NCBI RefSeq assembly: GCF_900115805.1
Contig: NZ_FOXU01000009.1
Location: forward strand, 1 to 64,000
Direction: 5' to 3'
Source of the DNA: Psychrobacillus psychrotolerans
GTDB taxonomy: Bacteria; Bacillota; Bacilli; Bacillales_A; Planococcaceae
DNA: 64,000 nucleotides
The notes beneath the pieces were generated by a model that saw only the letters and a list, made by a program, of their open reading frames with translations, had not been told where the DNA came from and did no database searches. Numbering within the stretch: position 1 is the first letter of the stretch; each line of letters starts with the position of its first letter. Below are positions 50,438-59,115 of this stretch, in pieces. Made by a program: the position numbers and the translations under genes.

Positions 50438-50591
50438 TTTGCTCTCCTTTTATCCAAACGCTTTTATCCTATAATACTACAAATCATTTTGAAGGATTAT
50501 GTTCCTATAAATTTATCCTGTCATCATGACTAATAGAATAACATCCGTGCAAACTAAGTATTAGTAGCTCTTGTAAGAAAGGATGTGTCCT

Positions 50592-51296
50592 ATGGATTTT
50601 TTTCAGAGTCAGGAAACACTTACTTCGATTGAGTGGGTATTGCGCGCCATTGTTGCATTTATCTTTTTAGTTATTGTAGCTAAAGTGATGGGTCAACGTG
50701 CCATCTCCCAATTAAGACTTTTAGATTTTGTTATGGCTTTGGTCATCGGAAATATTATTGCACACCCATTATCTGATGAGAACCTTGGACTTAAAGGTTC
50801 TGTTATTACAACAATTGTATTGGTTTCCCTATATCTTTGTGGTATTTATCTGATCCTTAAATGGCCGTGGTTTAGAAGACTAGTGACACCTCCACCCATT
50901 AATCTTGTAAAAGATGGAGAAATCATTTATCAGGGATTAAAAAAAGCAAGAATTTCTATTGATGTGTTATTGGAGGAGCTTAGAGAAGAAAAAGTAGAAG
51001 ATGTAAAGAAAGTGGCATTAGCTATTTGGGAGGCGGATGGGAAAATTTCCGTATTCTTAGATCCAAAGTATAATCCACTTACACCTGCAAATTATCAGTT
51101 AGTAACAGAGCCCTTTGATCTACCAAAGTTAATCATTAAGGATGGAAAATTGGAATTAAAGGAGTTAATGCAAATCAATAGGGACGAACAATGGGTAGCT
51201 TCAAACTTAAAAACGCAATACCAGACCGAAATAAAAAATGTTCTGCTCGCTACAATTGATAAGAAAGAAAATTTGAAGGTTTTTCTGTATAAGTAA
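50592..51296 (+). CDS. DUF421 (YetF/YrbG-type) membrane protein
   Basis: A 234-residue protein with three N-terminal helices (~15-90: EWVLRAIVAFIFLVIVAKVMGQRAISQL, LLDFVMALVIGNIIAHPLS) and a ~140-residue cytosolic DUF421 domain with PINLVKDGEIIYQGLKKARISIDVLLEELRE. Such proteins are linked to spore membranes in Bacillus (YetF, YdfR relatives) but their biochemistry is unknown. ATG 50583 is in frame; GAAAGG fits ATG 50592. Monocistronic. Confidence 0.9.
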   Translation: MDFFQSQETLTSIEWVLRAIVAFIFLVIVAKVMGQRAISQLRLLDFVMALVIGNIIAHPLSDENLGLKGSVITTIVLVSLYLCGIYLILKWPWFRRLVTPPPINLVKDGEIIYQGLKKARISIDVLLEELREEKVEDVKKVALAIWEADGKISVFLDPKYNPLTPANYQLVTEPFDLPKLIIKDGKLELKELMQINRDEQWVASNLKTQYQTEIKNVLLATIDKKENLKVFLYK

Positions 51297-51325
51297 TTGA
51301 AGGGATTCTTAGTTTCATTTTATAA

Positions 51326-51360
51326 AAAAACGCCCAAAGACTTCTCCGGGGCGTTTGTTT
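51326..51360. terminator. Terminator after the DUF421 gene
   Basis: AAACGCCC and GGGGCGTTT pair, and A/T runs flank both sides; shared with the leftward LysR gene's end region. Confidence 0.85.
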
Positions 51361-51381
51361 ATGCTGCAATCGGCAATCTAT

Positions 51382-52260
51382 TTAGTGCATTGACTTTATG
51401 AGTTCAAATAGCTTTCGTATACTCTCCGGAAATGTACGGTCTTTCATAGTACTTAAGTATACACTTCGACTTAGGAAATCACTGTGTACTTGGCGTGATA
51501 TTAAGCTCTCGGATAAATGGTGGTTAACATATTGTTGGGGCAGTAGAGCGATTCCGAGACCTTCTTCTACCAAAACTTTAATCATCTCAAATCTTTCTAT
51601 TTTATATTGAATATGTGGTGTGATATTTTCTTGTTCAAATGCTTTTAATATTTGTGCACTCGTTTGAAATTCAGGCATCCCTATTATGAGGGATTCTTCC
51701 GCAAAGTCTACTAGCGTTATTTTCTCTTTTGTAGCTAAAGGATGATCTTTTTTAGTTAGCACGACGTACGGTTCGGTATACAATAATTCGCTTTTTATTT
51801 CCTGATCGACAATATGCTGGTTTGTAATAACACCATGTACATTTAAACCTAATAACGCTTGACGAACCGTTTGATTGTACAAGGTATCGATTAACGTAAT
51901 TTGGTTTTGTGGATATTGTTTTTGATAGGCAATTATTACTTGTGAAAACCAGTGATTTGCTGACTCAATCATGCCTAATCTAATTTCTAATTGCTCGCCT
52001 TTTGCTAACTCCTTTAACTCAGTATCCATTACTTCAAATTGAGCAAGTAAACTTTTTGAACGTTCATAGAATTGCTGACCTAATTCTGTTAGTTGAAATT
52101 GTTTGGTTGTGCGCTCTATAAGCGGTGCATTTATTTCTAATTCTAAGGTCTTTATTGCATTGCTTAATGAAGGCTGGGATATATGTAGAGATTTTGCGGC
52201 TCTTGAAAAGCTTTGATATTTTACAGTGGCATTGAAGTAATACATCCTCCGTAAATCCAT
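51382..52260 (-). CDS. LysR-family transcriptional regulator
   Basis: A 292-residue activator. HTH residues ~1-60 (DLRRMYYFNATVKYQSFSRAAKSLHISQPSLSNAIKTLE), a linker helix, and two alpha-beta effector subdomains (LEIRLGMIESANHWFSQVI; EGLGIALLPQQYV). GAGGTG fits ATG 52260; the frame also opens at 52272. It is divergent from the hutG-gltS pair, with a palindrome between, so it most likely activates that pair in response to a histidine-pathway or glutamate-type effector (inference). Confidence 0.92.
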   Translation of the reverse strand: MDLRRMYYFNATVKYQSFSRAAKSLHISQPSLSNAIKTLELEINAPLIERTTKQFQLTELGQQFYERSKSLLAQFEVMDTELKELAKGEQLEIRLGMIESANHWFSQVIIAYQKQYPQNQITLIDTLYNQTVRQALLGLNVHGVITNQHIVDQEIKSELLYTEPYVVLTKKDHPLATKEKITLVDFAEESLIIGMPEFQTSAQILKAFEQENITPHIQYKIERFEMIKVLVEEGLGIALLPQQYVNHHLSESLISRQVHSDFLSRSVYLSTMKDRTFPESIRKLFELIKSMH

Positions 52261-52273
52261 TTCGCACCTCATT

Positions 52274-52288
52274 TATAGTTTTAAACTA
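52274..52288. promoter_or_regulatory. Palindrome in the lysR-hutG gap
   Basis: ATAGTTTTAAACTAT, 7-bp perfect arms around a central T, next to the lysR start. A second, imperfect ATAGTATTTGTTATTAT lies ~20 bp right. Candidate LysR binding sites. Confidence 0.5.
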
Positions 52289-52378
52289 TTATAATATAAA
52301 AAAATAGTATTTGTTATTATAAATACATATAAATATAATGAAAATATGAATTTTTCAGTTTATAAGGAGACGAGCCTA

Positions 52379-53308
52379 TTGTATAGAAAAACGGATGTGA
52401 GTATTTGGCAAGGGCGCATCGATCATGAGGTGGATTCGGCCTACTTTCGTTATCACCAAATTGTTCAAGTCGAACCAACAACTGAGCATGGAAAAATTGG
52501 CTTAGTAGGTTTTTCTTGTGATGAAGGTGTCCGGCGTAATAATGGACGTGTTGGTGCAAAAGATGCTCCTCTTGCTCTGCGTAAACAGTTGGCATCGTTA
52601 CCATGGCGCAATCATGTTCAGACAAATTCTTTAATGGATTTTGGGGATATCGTTTGTGAGGGGCATGAACTAGAGCAGGCGCAACTGGAATTGGGAGATA
52701 AAGTTTCTGACATCCTAACAAATGGGAAGGCAATTGTACTTGGAGGTGGGCACGAAACGTTATATGGACAATATTTAGGGGTGCGTAAAGCAGTGGGGGC
52801 AGAAGCATCCATAGGCTTGCTTAATATTGATGCTCACTTTGATATGCGTGCTTATGATGACCAAACCTCTTCTGGCACAATGTTTAAGCAAATTTTAGAC
52901 GAGGATCCAAATGCACATTATTTCGTATGTGGCATCCAACAATATGGGAACACTACGGCATTATTCAATACAGCAGCTCATTATAATGTTCAATATTTTT
53001 TAGATGAACAATTGGAATCACCTCAGTTTAACAAAGATTTAACAGATTTTATGGACGCCCATGATGTATTACTCGTTACTCTTTGTATGGATGTTTTAAA
53101 TGCTGCTGAAGCTCCAGGTGTCAGTGCACCATCTCCATTTGGATTAACCGCTATAAAGGTTCGAGACATTTTGCGTCAGATGGTTTCACATAAAAACACG
53201 GTAAGTTTTAGTATTTGTGAAGTGAATCCTTCGCTTGATATAAACAATCAAACAGCAAAATTGGGGGCTTACTTTATAAATGAAGTAATTATGAATAGCT
53301 TCGAATAA
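52379..53308 (+). CDS. hutG: Formimidoylglutamase
   Basis: A 309-residue ureohydrolase that cleaves N-formimidoyl-L-glutamate to glutamate and formamide, the last step of histidine degradation. Arginase-fold motifs: GGGHETLYG (His ligand), LLNIDAHFDMR (DxHxD ligands), and EAPGVSAPSPFGL typical of HutG. The usual DxD in the fourth motif reads C-M-D (TLCMDV). The longest frame begins at ATG 52346, but AAGGAGA fits TTG 52379, giving MYRKTD, the normal opening. No hutH, hutU or hutI gene is in the window. Confidence 0.9.
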   Translation: MYRKTDVSIWQGRIDHEVDSAYFRYHQIVQVEPTTEHGKIGLVGFSCDEGVRRNNGRVGAKDAPLALRKQLASLPWRNHVQTNSLMDFGDIVCEGHELEQAQLELGDKVSDILTNGKAIVLGGGHETLYGQYLGVRKAVGAEASIGLLNIDAHFDMRAYDDQTSSGTMFKQILDEDPNAHYFVCGIQQYGNTTALFNTAAHYNVQYFLDEQLESPQFNKDLTDFMDAHDVLLVTLCMDVLNAAEAPGVSAPSPFGLTAIKVRDILRQMVSHKNTVSFSICEVNPSLDINNQTAKLGAYFINEVIMNSFE

Positions 53309-53324
53309 ACAAAGGGGAATGTAT

Positions 53325-54503
53325 ATGGCTATAAATCAAATTACAACATTATGTCTCGCAGTAACATTATTTTTAGTAGGCACTTTTTTAGTTAAAAGGG
53401 TAGGCTTTTTAAATCGTTTTTGTATTCCAGCACCCGTTGTAGGAGGCTTACTATTCGCAATTCTAGCAACTATCTTGAAGGGTTTAGACCTAATCGAGAT
53501 TACGTTAGATACATCACTACAATCTATTTTCATGATTACCTTCTTTACAACTATCGGACTTGGTGCGAGTTTCAAACTTGTTAAATTAGGTGGGAAATTA
53601 TTAGTAATCTATTGGTTAGCTTGTGGATTCTTAGCCTTAATGCAAAATGTGATTGGTGTTTCTTTAGCTAAATTAATGGATCTTCATCCATTGATCGGCG
53701 TTATGGCAGGGGCTGTATCTATGGAAGGGGGACATGGTGCGGCTGCGGCTTTTGGCGAAACAATTGAAGGGTTAGGAGTACCATCCGCAGTATCAATAGG
53801 GATGGCTGCAGCTACATGTGGACTAGTAGCTGGTGGACTGGTTGGTGGTCCTGTTATCGGCTACTTAATCCGCAAATTTGACTTAAAGCCATCTTCTGAA
53901 GAAACAGAAGCATACGTTGAAAAATCACAACATCCGATTACAGACAAATCATTCATGATGCAAGTTTTCTTAATCACTTTCTGTATGGCTGTTGGTACAT
54001 ATGTAGGCGAATGGTTCTCTACTATAACAGGATTTGTTTTACCTGGTTATGTAGGTGCTATGTTCATAGCAGTAATCGTTCGTAATGTGGTGGATCGCAT
54101 CAAGCCTGAACTAATCAATATGAGAGAAATAAATTTAATCGGTGATATTTCCCTTGGTATTTTCCTATCAATGGCATTGATGAGCATAAAGCTATGGGAA
54201 ATTGCAGACTTAGCGTTACCGTTATTTATCATCGTTTTAGTACAAGTAATATTCATCGTACTATTCGCTGTGTTCGTCCTTTTCCGTTTGCTTGGAAAAA
54301 ACTACGATGCAGCAATTATGGTATCGGGTTTCCTTGGACATGGTCTAGGTGCAACGCCTAACGCAATGGCTAATATGTCTGCAGTAGTTTCGAAATTTGG
54401 TCCATCACGGAAAGCATTCCTAATCGTACCGATTGTAGGAGCATTCTTAATAGATGTTTTCGGTATGCCAATTATTATAACAACCATCAATCTCTTTAAA
54501 TAG
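53325..54503 (+). CDS. gltS: Sodium/glutamate symporter
   Basis: A 392-residue GltS carrier with about ten to twelve helices and two repeat halves: GFLNRFCIPAPVVGGLLFAI and MEGGHGAAAAFGETIEGLG in the first, GHGLGATPNAMANMSAV in the second. It imports L-glutamate with sodium. It follows hutG by 16 nt in one operon, joining glutamate release from histidine with glutamate uptake. ATG 53319 is open, but AAAGGGG suits ATG 53325. Confidence 0.93.
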   Translation: MAINQITTLCLAVTLFLVGTFLVKRVGFLNRFCIPAPVVGGLLFAILATILKGLDLIEITLDTSLQSIFMITFFTTIGLGASFKLVKLGGKLLVIYWLACGFLALMQNVIGVSLAKLMDLHPLIGVMAGAVSMEGGHGAAAAFGETIEGLGVPSAVSIGMAAATCGLVAGGLVGGPVIGYLIRKFDLKPSSEETEAYVEKSQHPITDKSFMMQVFLITFCMAVGTYVGEWFSTITGFVLPGYVGAMFIAVIVRNVVDRIKPELINMREINLIGDISLGIFLSMALMSIKLWEIADLALPLFIIVLVQVIFIVLFAVFVLFRLLGKNYDAAIMVSGFLGHGLGATPNAMANMSAVVSKFGPSRKAFLIVPIVGAFLIDVFGMPIIITTINLFK

Positions 54504-54540
54504 AATACTGGGCATAGAAAAGCGCAAACCCTTGAATTTC

Positions 54541-54620
54541 GTCCCTGTGTAAGAAACATTCGCGTTAGTTTGAACAAACGTGAATGTTTGAACTTTCATG
54601 TTTGTTGCTACAAAGGGAAC
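54541..54620. repeat. Palindromic element with GTCCCTGTGTA / TACAAAGGGAAC ends
   Basis: About 80 bp after gltS: left end GTCCCTGTGTAAGAAACATT, right end TGTTTGTTGCTACAAAGGGAAC, with an inner hairpin ACATTCGCGTT/AACGTGAATGT. The left end matches those of the palindromes at 25468 and 42299, so this may be a third member of a dispersed family. Confidence 0.6.
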
Positions 54621-54640
54621 CAATCAAAGGCAGGAAAATA

Positions 54641-54672
54641 GAAAACACCTCTTCGATGAAGAGGTGTTTTTC
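54641..54672. terminator. Bidirectional terminator
   Basis: AAAACACCTCTTC and GAAGAGGTGTTTT pair over a 3-4 nt loop with T and A runs; shared by gltS and the leftward FMN reductase gene. Confidence 0.92.
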
Positions 54673-54676
54673 AGTA

Positions 54677-55219
54677 TTATAAGTAATTTTTCATCCATTC
54701 TTGGAAGTTGGCGATTACTGTATCAATAAACTCAACTGTTGCTTGGTCTGTTAATTCACCATTGTCATTGAATTTAGTATGCGCTGCTCCAACGTATACT
54801 TCGTTCATCGGTAGTAAAGGTGAATTTAAACCACTTGCGAATAGAATATCACGTAAATGCATTTGTGCTTTTACCGTACCCATAGCACCCATAGAAGCAC
54901 CCATAATCATAGATGGTTTTCCAGTCATCACTTTATCTACACGACTCATCCAGTCAATAGCGTTTCCTAAAACACCTGGAATCGTAGAGTTATATTCGGG
55001 TGTTATCCAAAGAACAGCGTCGGCTGCTTTTACTTTTGCTTTAAAGTCTAATACTTCCTGTGGTGCATCTAACTCGATATCTTGGTTATACATTGGAATC
55101 GGTTTTAAATCTAAGATCTCTAGCTCAAACTTCTCCGCATAGCGTGTTTGTAGATGTTTTGCTAGTTTCAAATTGAATGAATCTTCTCGGATACTTCCTA
55201 CAATTGCTACTAATTTCAT
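54677..55219 (-). CDS. NADPH-dependent FMN reductase (chromate/azo/quinone reductase type)
   Basis: A 180-residue flavodoxin-fold reductase: VAIVGSIREDSFNLKLAKHL binds the FMN phosphate, WITPEYNSTIPGVLGNAIDWMSR is the YNxxxPG(x)LKNAID-like signature, and GASMGAMGTVKAQMHLR follows. These cytosolic dimers reduce FMN, quinones, chromate or azo dyes. AGGG-type site before ATG 55219. Monocistronic. Confidence 0.92.
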   Translation of the reverse strand: MKLVAIVGSIREDSFNLKLAKHLQTRYAEKFELEILDLKPIPMYNQDIELDAPQEVLDFKAKVKAADAVLWITPEYNSTIPGVLGNAIDWMSRVDKVMTGKPSMIMGASMGAMGTVKAQMHLRDILFASGLNSPLLPMNEVYVGAAHTKFNDNGELTDQATVEFIDTVIANFQEWMKNYL

Positions 55220-55559
55220 GATGTGTTCCCTCCAAAGTTCTAGTTAGTGGAAATTTGTGATTTCCATTATAAGTGTGTGTGACTGCTAGTTGTTAAAAGT
55301 TACACAATATAAGTAGCAGACTCTTTATATTGTGTCATTTTTTCAACTTTAGTCCTTTGTTAGTATAGGAGGTTACTAAAAGTAAGTCAAAGAATTTGGC
55401 TCGCTGCTATATACAATACGTCTTCGCGACAAATATACTGTTGATCCTTAAAGCTAGTGGTTTATTTAAAATGTACAAAAATGAGCTGGGATATATTCAC
55501 CATTACTCATTTATTTTAATGTATTTTACTAAAGCTCTCGTTAGTCAAAATTTCCAAGC
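55220..55559. other. Gene-free region with an inverted repeat
   Basis: 340 bp. ACACAATATAA (55302-55312) and TTATATTGTGT (55325-55335) make an 11-bp stem followed by T6, which looks like a terminator without a gene, or an operator for the FMN reductase. To its right, ATAGGAGGTTACTAAAAGTAAGT has the look of the promoter of an HxlR/YodB-type unit, but no regulator gene remains. A 72-codon open frame at 55396 has no ribosome site and atypical composition and is not called. Confidence 0.45.
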
Positions 55560-55997
55560 TTATAATGGTAAACTCATAGAAACTGTTCTTAACTTAAATC
55601 CCATGCTTTCATAAAGTTTAATAGCTTGATTTCCTGCAAATGCACTAAGACGAACTTCAGAGTATCCATTTAATCTTAGCTGGTCAATGGCTGTTCTCAT
55701 TAACAGTTTGGAAACTCCATTCCCTCTAAATTCTTCTTTAACAAATAACTCATAAATAAATCCATTCATCTTATCAGTAAATTGGTCTTTACTTGCCCCT
55801 AAAAGAATCCATCCAATTATTTTACCGTTCTCTGTTGCTATTAAATAATAGCCCCCCTTTTCTAATAGTGGTTCCATAAGACTTTTTACTTTTTCAATTG
55901 TAGGTTTTACTTCACCCAATGTGCCGTCAAATACGGCTTGTGGAGAAAGTAAAAGAACCTCTTTAAGTTCGCAATCACTAGGTCTTCTTATATCCAT
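55560..55997 (-). CDS. GNAT-family N-acetyltransferase
   Basis: A ~145-residue acetyltransferase: EKGGYYLIATENGKIIGWILLGAS, then the acetyl-CoA loop VKEEFRGNGVSKLLMRTAID and FAGNQAIKLYESMGFKLRTVSM (motif B). Acceptor unknown. The frame extends to TTG 56018, but MDIRRPSDCELKE from ATG 55997 is the usual opening of such proteins; the ribosome site AAAGGA is 13 nt away, so the start is uncertain (56009 is possible). Monocistronic. Confidence 0.85.
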   Translation of the reverse strand: MDIRRPSDCELKEVLLLSPQAVFDGTLGEVKPTIEKVKSLMEPLLEKGGYYLIATENGKIIGWILLGASKDQFTDKMNGFIYELFVKEEFRGNGVSKLLMRTAIDQLRLNGYSEVRLSAFAGNQAIKLYESMGFKLRTVSMSLPL

Positions 55998-56229
55998 TAA
56001 AAGAGTCATTCCTTTCAAAGTTCTTTGATATATTCTAACATAATATTCCAGATATCTATTTCTACTAATTCAACTAACCTGTCGCTTTAGTTCAATTTAA
56101 ACCACAGGAATAACGAAAAAAAGTGATACTGGCTGTGTATTATGTCCAACCAATACCACTATTAATTTACTCGTTAATAATATAGAAAACATTTGTCCAA
56201 GCTCTTCCGAAATGTCCTGAGTTTTCTTA

Positions 56230-58038
56230 TTATGAAAATGCTGGAATTCGAACTGTTAAAGTGGTGCCTTCTCCTAAAACACTATCAATAGTGATTCCAT
56301 ATTTGTTGCCGAAATAATATCGGATTTGTTCGTGTACATTTTTAAGTCCGATATGTTCTTCGGTTAACGTGTTAGATGATTCTTCTAGGTAATCTCGCAA
56401 TTGCTGAACTTGTTCTGGATTAATACCCACTCCGTTATCTTGAATCTTAATAAGTAGGTCTTTGCCTGAAAAGGTAGAAGAAAGTTCTAGCGTGCCTTGT
56501 CCAAGCATCGGTTCTAAACCATGAATAATTGCATTCTCCACTAGGGGCTGTAGCGAAAAATGTACGATGTGTATGGAGTTACTATGTGGTGCTAAGTTTT
56601 CGATATACTGTATTTTGTCCCCAAATCGCATTTGCTGCACTTGTATATATAAGCGAATATGTGTGAGTTCTTCTTCCAATGTGATAGTTTCTTTTCCACT
56701 TTGTATAGTGATGCGGAATAACTGTCCCAGGAGTCCAATCATTTCTGCAATATCTCGTTGTTTGTTGATGACCGCCTTCATTTGAATTGATTCGAGGGCG
56801 TTTGCTAAAAAGTGTGGATTGACCTGACTTTTAAGAGCACGATAATGTGCTAGTTGTTGTTGGGCTTTGAGATAAGAAGCTCGTTCAATATAATTCTTTA
56901 GGTTAGTAGTCATTTTACTAATCCCTTGATATAAAACCCCGAATTCATCTTGACGTTCACTAGTTAAGTTAACATTGAATTGTCCACTTCCAATTTTTTT
57001 TACTTGCTTACTTAAAAAGATAATAGGTTTCGTCACACGTGAATATAAGATCACCATAAACAACATAGCCATAGCTATGGAGAAGAGTGCTAACCATAAA
57101 ATAACCTGACGAAGGATATCTGCATGCTTCGTCATTTCTTGTTCCTCAATATATTGTATAACTGTCCATCCGGAGTATGGAGAAGTAACATAGTTAAAGA
57201 AAGAGTTAACTTCATTTACTTCGGCATAGAAGCTTCCGTTATCTGTTTGATTATCTGATATTGCTTGCTGAACAGGTGTTTTAAATTTTTTGTTAGAGTT
57301 AACCTGATTTAAATCAGAAGCATAAATAATCTTGCCAACGTCATCCATAATAACGAAGTTTCGATTGCTATTCTCTGATAGGTTTAAGATATTGCGGAGT
57401 GAATCTAAACGGATATCGATTAGTAGAACACCTAAAGGATTCCTAGTACCACTTTTGTTAATGACCCTTGCGATAGAAATAACAGATTCACTAGAGTTAG
57501 GGCGATGAAAGGGTTGGTGGGTTCCAAATAATACTCTTTTTCCTTTTTGGGCCACCGTTTGTTTATACCATTCCTCGCTTGAAAGGTTACTAACATCGTA
57601 AACAGCTCTTTTAAAGCTCGAGTAAAATACACGATTATCTAAAAAGATTTGTACACTGTCTACATTATCAATGGTCATTTCAATACTGCTGATGAAATGT
57701 TCAATGGCATTTTCGTATTCTAGACTTTGAACATAGTCCTTGTCGGAGTCCGTTTTCCCCCAGTTTTCTAATGCATTTTGAAGATTACTATCCATATGAG
57801 CTGTTAAAGCTCCAATTTCCACACTCCGCAAATATTGATCGAAATTAAATGATAAATTATTGAGAATCAGGTTCGAACTATTTTGATATTCACTTTTTGC
57901 TGATTGTATAGAGAAGATATATATAATAACGGATAAAATTAGCAACGGTATGGTAATTGTTATAATCATTAGACTGAAAATTTGATAGTTAACATGTTTA
58001 AACTGACATATTTGAAAGAGTCGTTTTAGTTGTTTCAT
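56230..58038 (-). CDS. Sensor histidine kinase, YesM type
   Basis: A 602-residue membrane kinase. Helices at ~18-42 and ~305-330 bracket a large extracellular Cache-type sensor. A HAMP domain follows (KPIIFLSKQVKKIGSGQFNV), then the His_kinase domain with QVNPHFLANALESI (the phospho-His; usually NPHFLYN) and HATPase boxes PLVENAIIHGLE and IQDNGVGINP. In this family it senses a sugar outside, sometimes via the binding protein, and phosphorylates a YesN-type regulator. Its start lies a few bases from the regulator's stop. It likely controls the sialic acid cluster to its right. Confidence 0.93.
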   Translation of the reverse strand: MKQLKRLFQICQFKHVNYQIFSLMIITITIPLLILSVIIYIFSIQSAKSEYQNSSNLILNNLSFNFDQYLRSVEIGALTAHMDSNLQNALENWGKTDSDKDYVQSLEYENAIEHFISSIEMTIDNVDSVQIFLDNRVFYSSFKRAVYDVSNLSSEEWYKQTVAQKGKRVLFGTHQPFHRPNSSESVISIARVINKSGTRNPLGVLLIDIRLDSLRNILNLSENSNRNFVIMDDVGKIIYASDLNQVNSNKKFKTPVQQAISDNQTDNGSFYAEVNEVNSFFNYVTSPYSGWTVIQYIEEQEMTKHADILRQVILWLALFSIAMAMLFMVILYSRVTKPIIFLSKQVKKIGSGQFNVNLTSERQDEFGVLYQGISKMTTNLKNYIERASYLKAQQQLAHYRALKSQVNPHFLANALESIQMKAVINKQRDIAEMIGLLGQLFRITIQSGKETITLEEELTHIRLYIQVQQMRFGDKIQYIENLAPHSNSIHIVHFSLQPLVENAIIHGLEPMLGQGTLELSSTFSGKDLLIKIQDNGVGINPEQVQQLRDYLEESSNTLTEEHIGLKNVHEQIRYYFGNKYGITIDSVLGEGTTLTVRIPAFS

Positions 58039-58042
58039 CACA

Positions 58043-58837
58043 TTATATCCTTAATTGTTTTCGGTATTCCGTAGGTGTCATTTGCGAAATACTTTTAAAT
58101 AATTTTACGAAGTGTTTATAGCTTTTATAGCCACACATAAGTGACACGTCATTGATGGAGTATTTGGATTCTTTTAGACATTCTAGCGCATAGCGAATTC
58201 TGATTTCGCTTACAAAGGTCATATAGTTCATATTGAGTTTTGTTTTAAATAACCGACTTAAATACGATGGATTATAAAAGAAATGATCCGCAACCATATT
58301 GAGTGTTAACTCTTGGTTAATATGCTTTTTTATATAGGATTCAATTTTTTTGAACAGTTGAAGATCCTCTTGAGAAAGCGTTTCCATTCTATTCAAAATG
58401 AGAGAGGAATCCAGTATATTTTGCGTGCTCTCTATAGTTTCTAGGTATTCTAATTGCTTCTTACGGATTTTTTCTATGCATTCCACAATAACTGAAAAAC
58501 TCTTGTCATACTGTAATGGTTTGAGTAAATAATCGTGTACCCCGCCGTAGTGAATAGCTTTTTGTGCATATTCAAATTCGCTATGCCCAGTTAAAATAAT
58601 GAAGATAGCGTCAGGTAACTTTGGTCGTAGATGACCTATCATTTCAAGTCCATCCATTACGGGCATTCGAATATCTGTAATGATTAGGTGAGGTAATTCG
58701 ATTAAAGCTGTATCTACTCCATCTTTGCCATTCTCTGCTTCCACAATGGTTTCAACCCCTAATTCCTTCCAATCAAAATATTGCTTTAAGCCAGAACGTA
58801 TGACAGGTTCATCTTCAACTATCATTAATTTGTACAT
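58043..58837 (-). CDS. AraC-type response regulator, YesN type
   Basis: A 264-residue regulator. The receiver domain has acidic pocket IVEDEP and phospho-Asp in LIITDIRMPVMDGLEM (~54), with Thr in LTGHSEFEY and Lys in DYLLKPL. The C-terminal ~100 residues are a two-HTH AraC domain (NMVADHFFYNPSYLSRLFKTKLNMNYMTFV; INDVSLMCGYKSYKHFVKLFKSISQMTPTEYRK). GGGGGA suits ATG 58837 (58840 also possible). First gene of the leftward pair, divergent from the sialic acid operon it probably activates. Confidence 0.94.
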   Translation of the reverse strand: MYKLMIVEDEPVIRSGLKQYFDWKELGVETIVEAENGKDGVDTALIELPHLIITDIRMPVMDGLEMIGHLRPKLPDAIFIILTGHSEFEYAQKAIHYGGVHDYLLKPLQYDKSFSVIVECIEKIRKKQLEYLETIESTQNILDSSLILNRMETLSQEDLQLFKKIESYIKKHINQELTLNMVADHFFYNPSYLSRLFKTKLNMNYMTFVSEIRIRYALECLKESKYSINDVSLMCGYKSYKHFVKLFKSISQMTPTEYRKQLRI

Positions 58838-59069
58838 CATATTCCCCCAAAATGATTTAATAGTAGTTGTTGTTATAGAAGACGTTTAGACATTTTTCTA
58901 TGCCATTTTTTCCTAGTGTACATGATAAAGTAGAATTTCCCAATAGGTAATTATATGAGCATTCAGATAATTTTATATGTTTAGAGTGTATAGGTCAGAA
59001 TGGGAGTATGAATGTAAAATAAGAGGGATTGTAGATAGAGCTCTATAACCCTATGATAAAAACAGGTAA

Positions 59070-59083
59070 TGAAAGCGCTTACC
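59070..59083 (+). promoter_or_regulatory. CcpA cre site
   Basis: TGAAAGCGCTTACC, one base from the ideal TGAAAGCGCTTACA, 33 bp before the binding-protein start. It should bring the uptake operon under glucose repression. Confidence 0.75.
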
Positions 59084-59115
59084 GATATTTCCAGATTCAT
59101 AATAGGGGGGATACT

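Noticed and set aside
55396-55614. 72-codon + strand open frame
   Set aside because: No ribosome site or promoter, odd composition, and overlaps the end of the GNAT gene.
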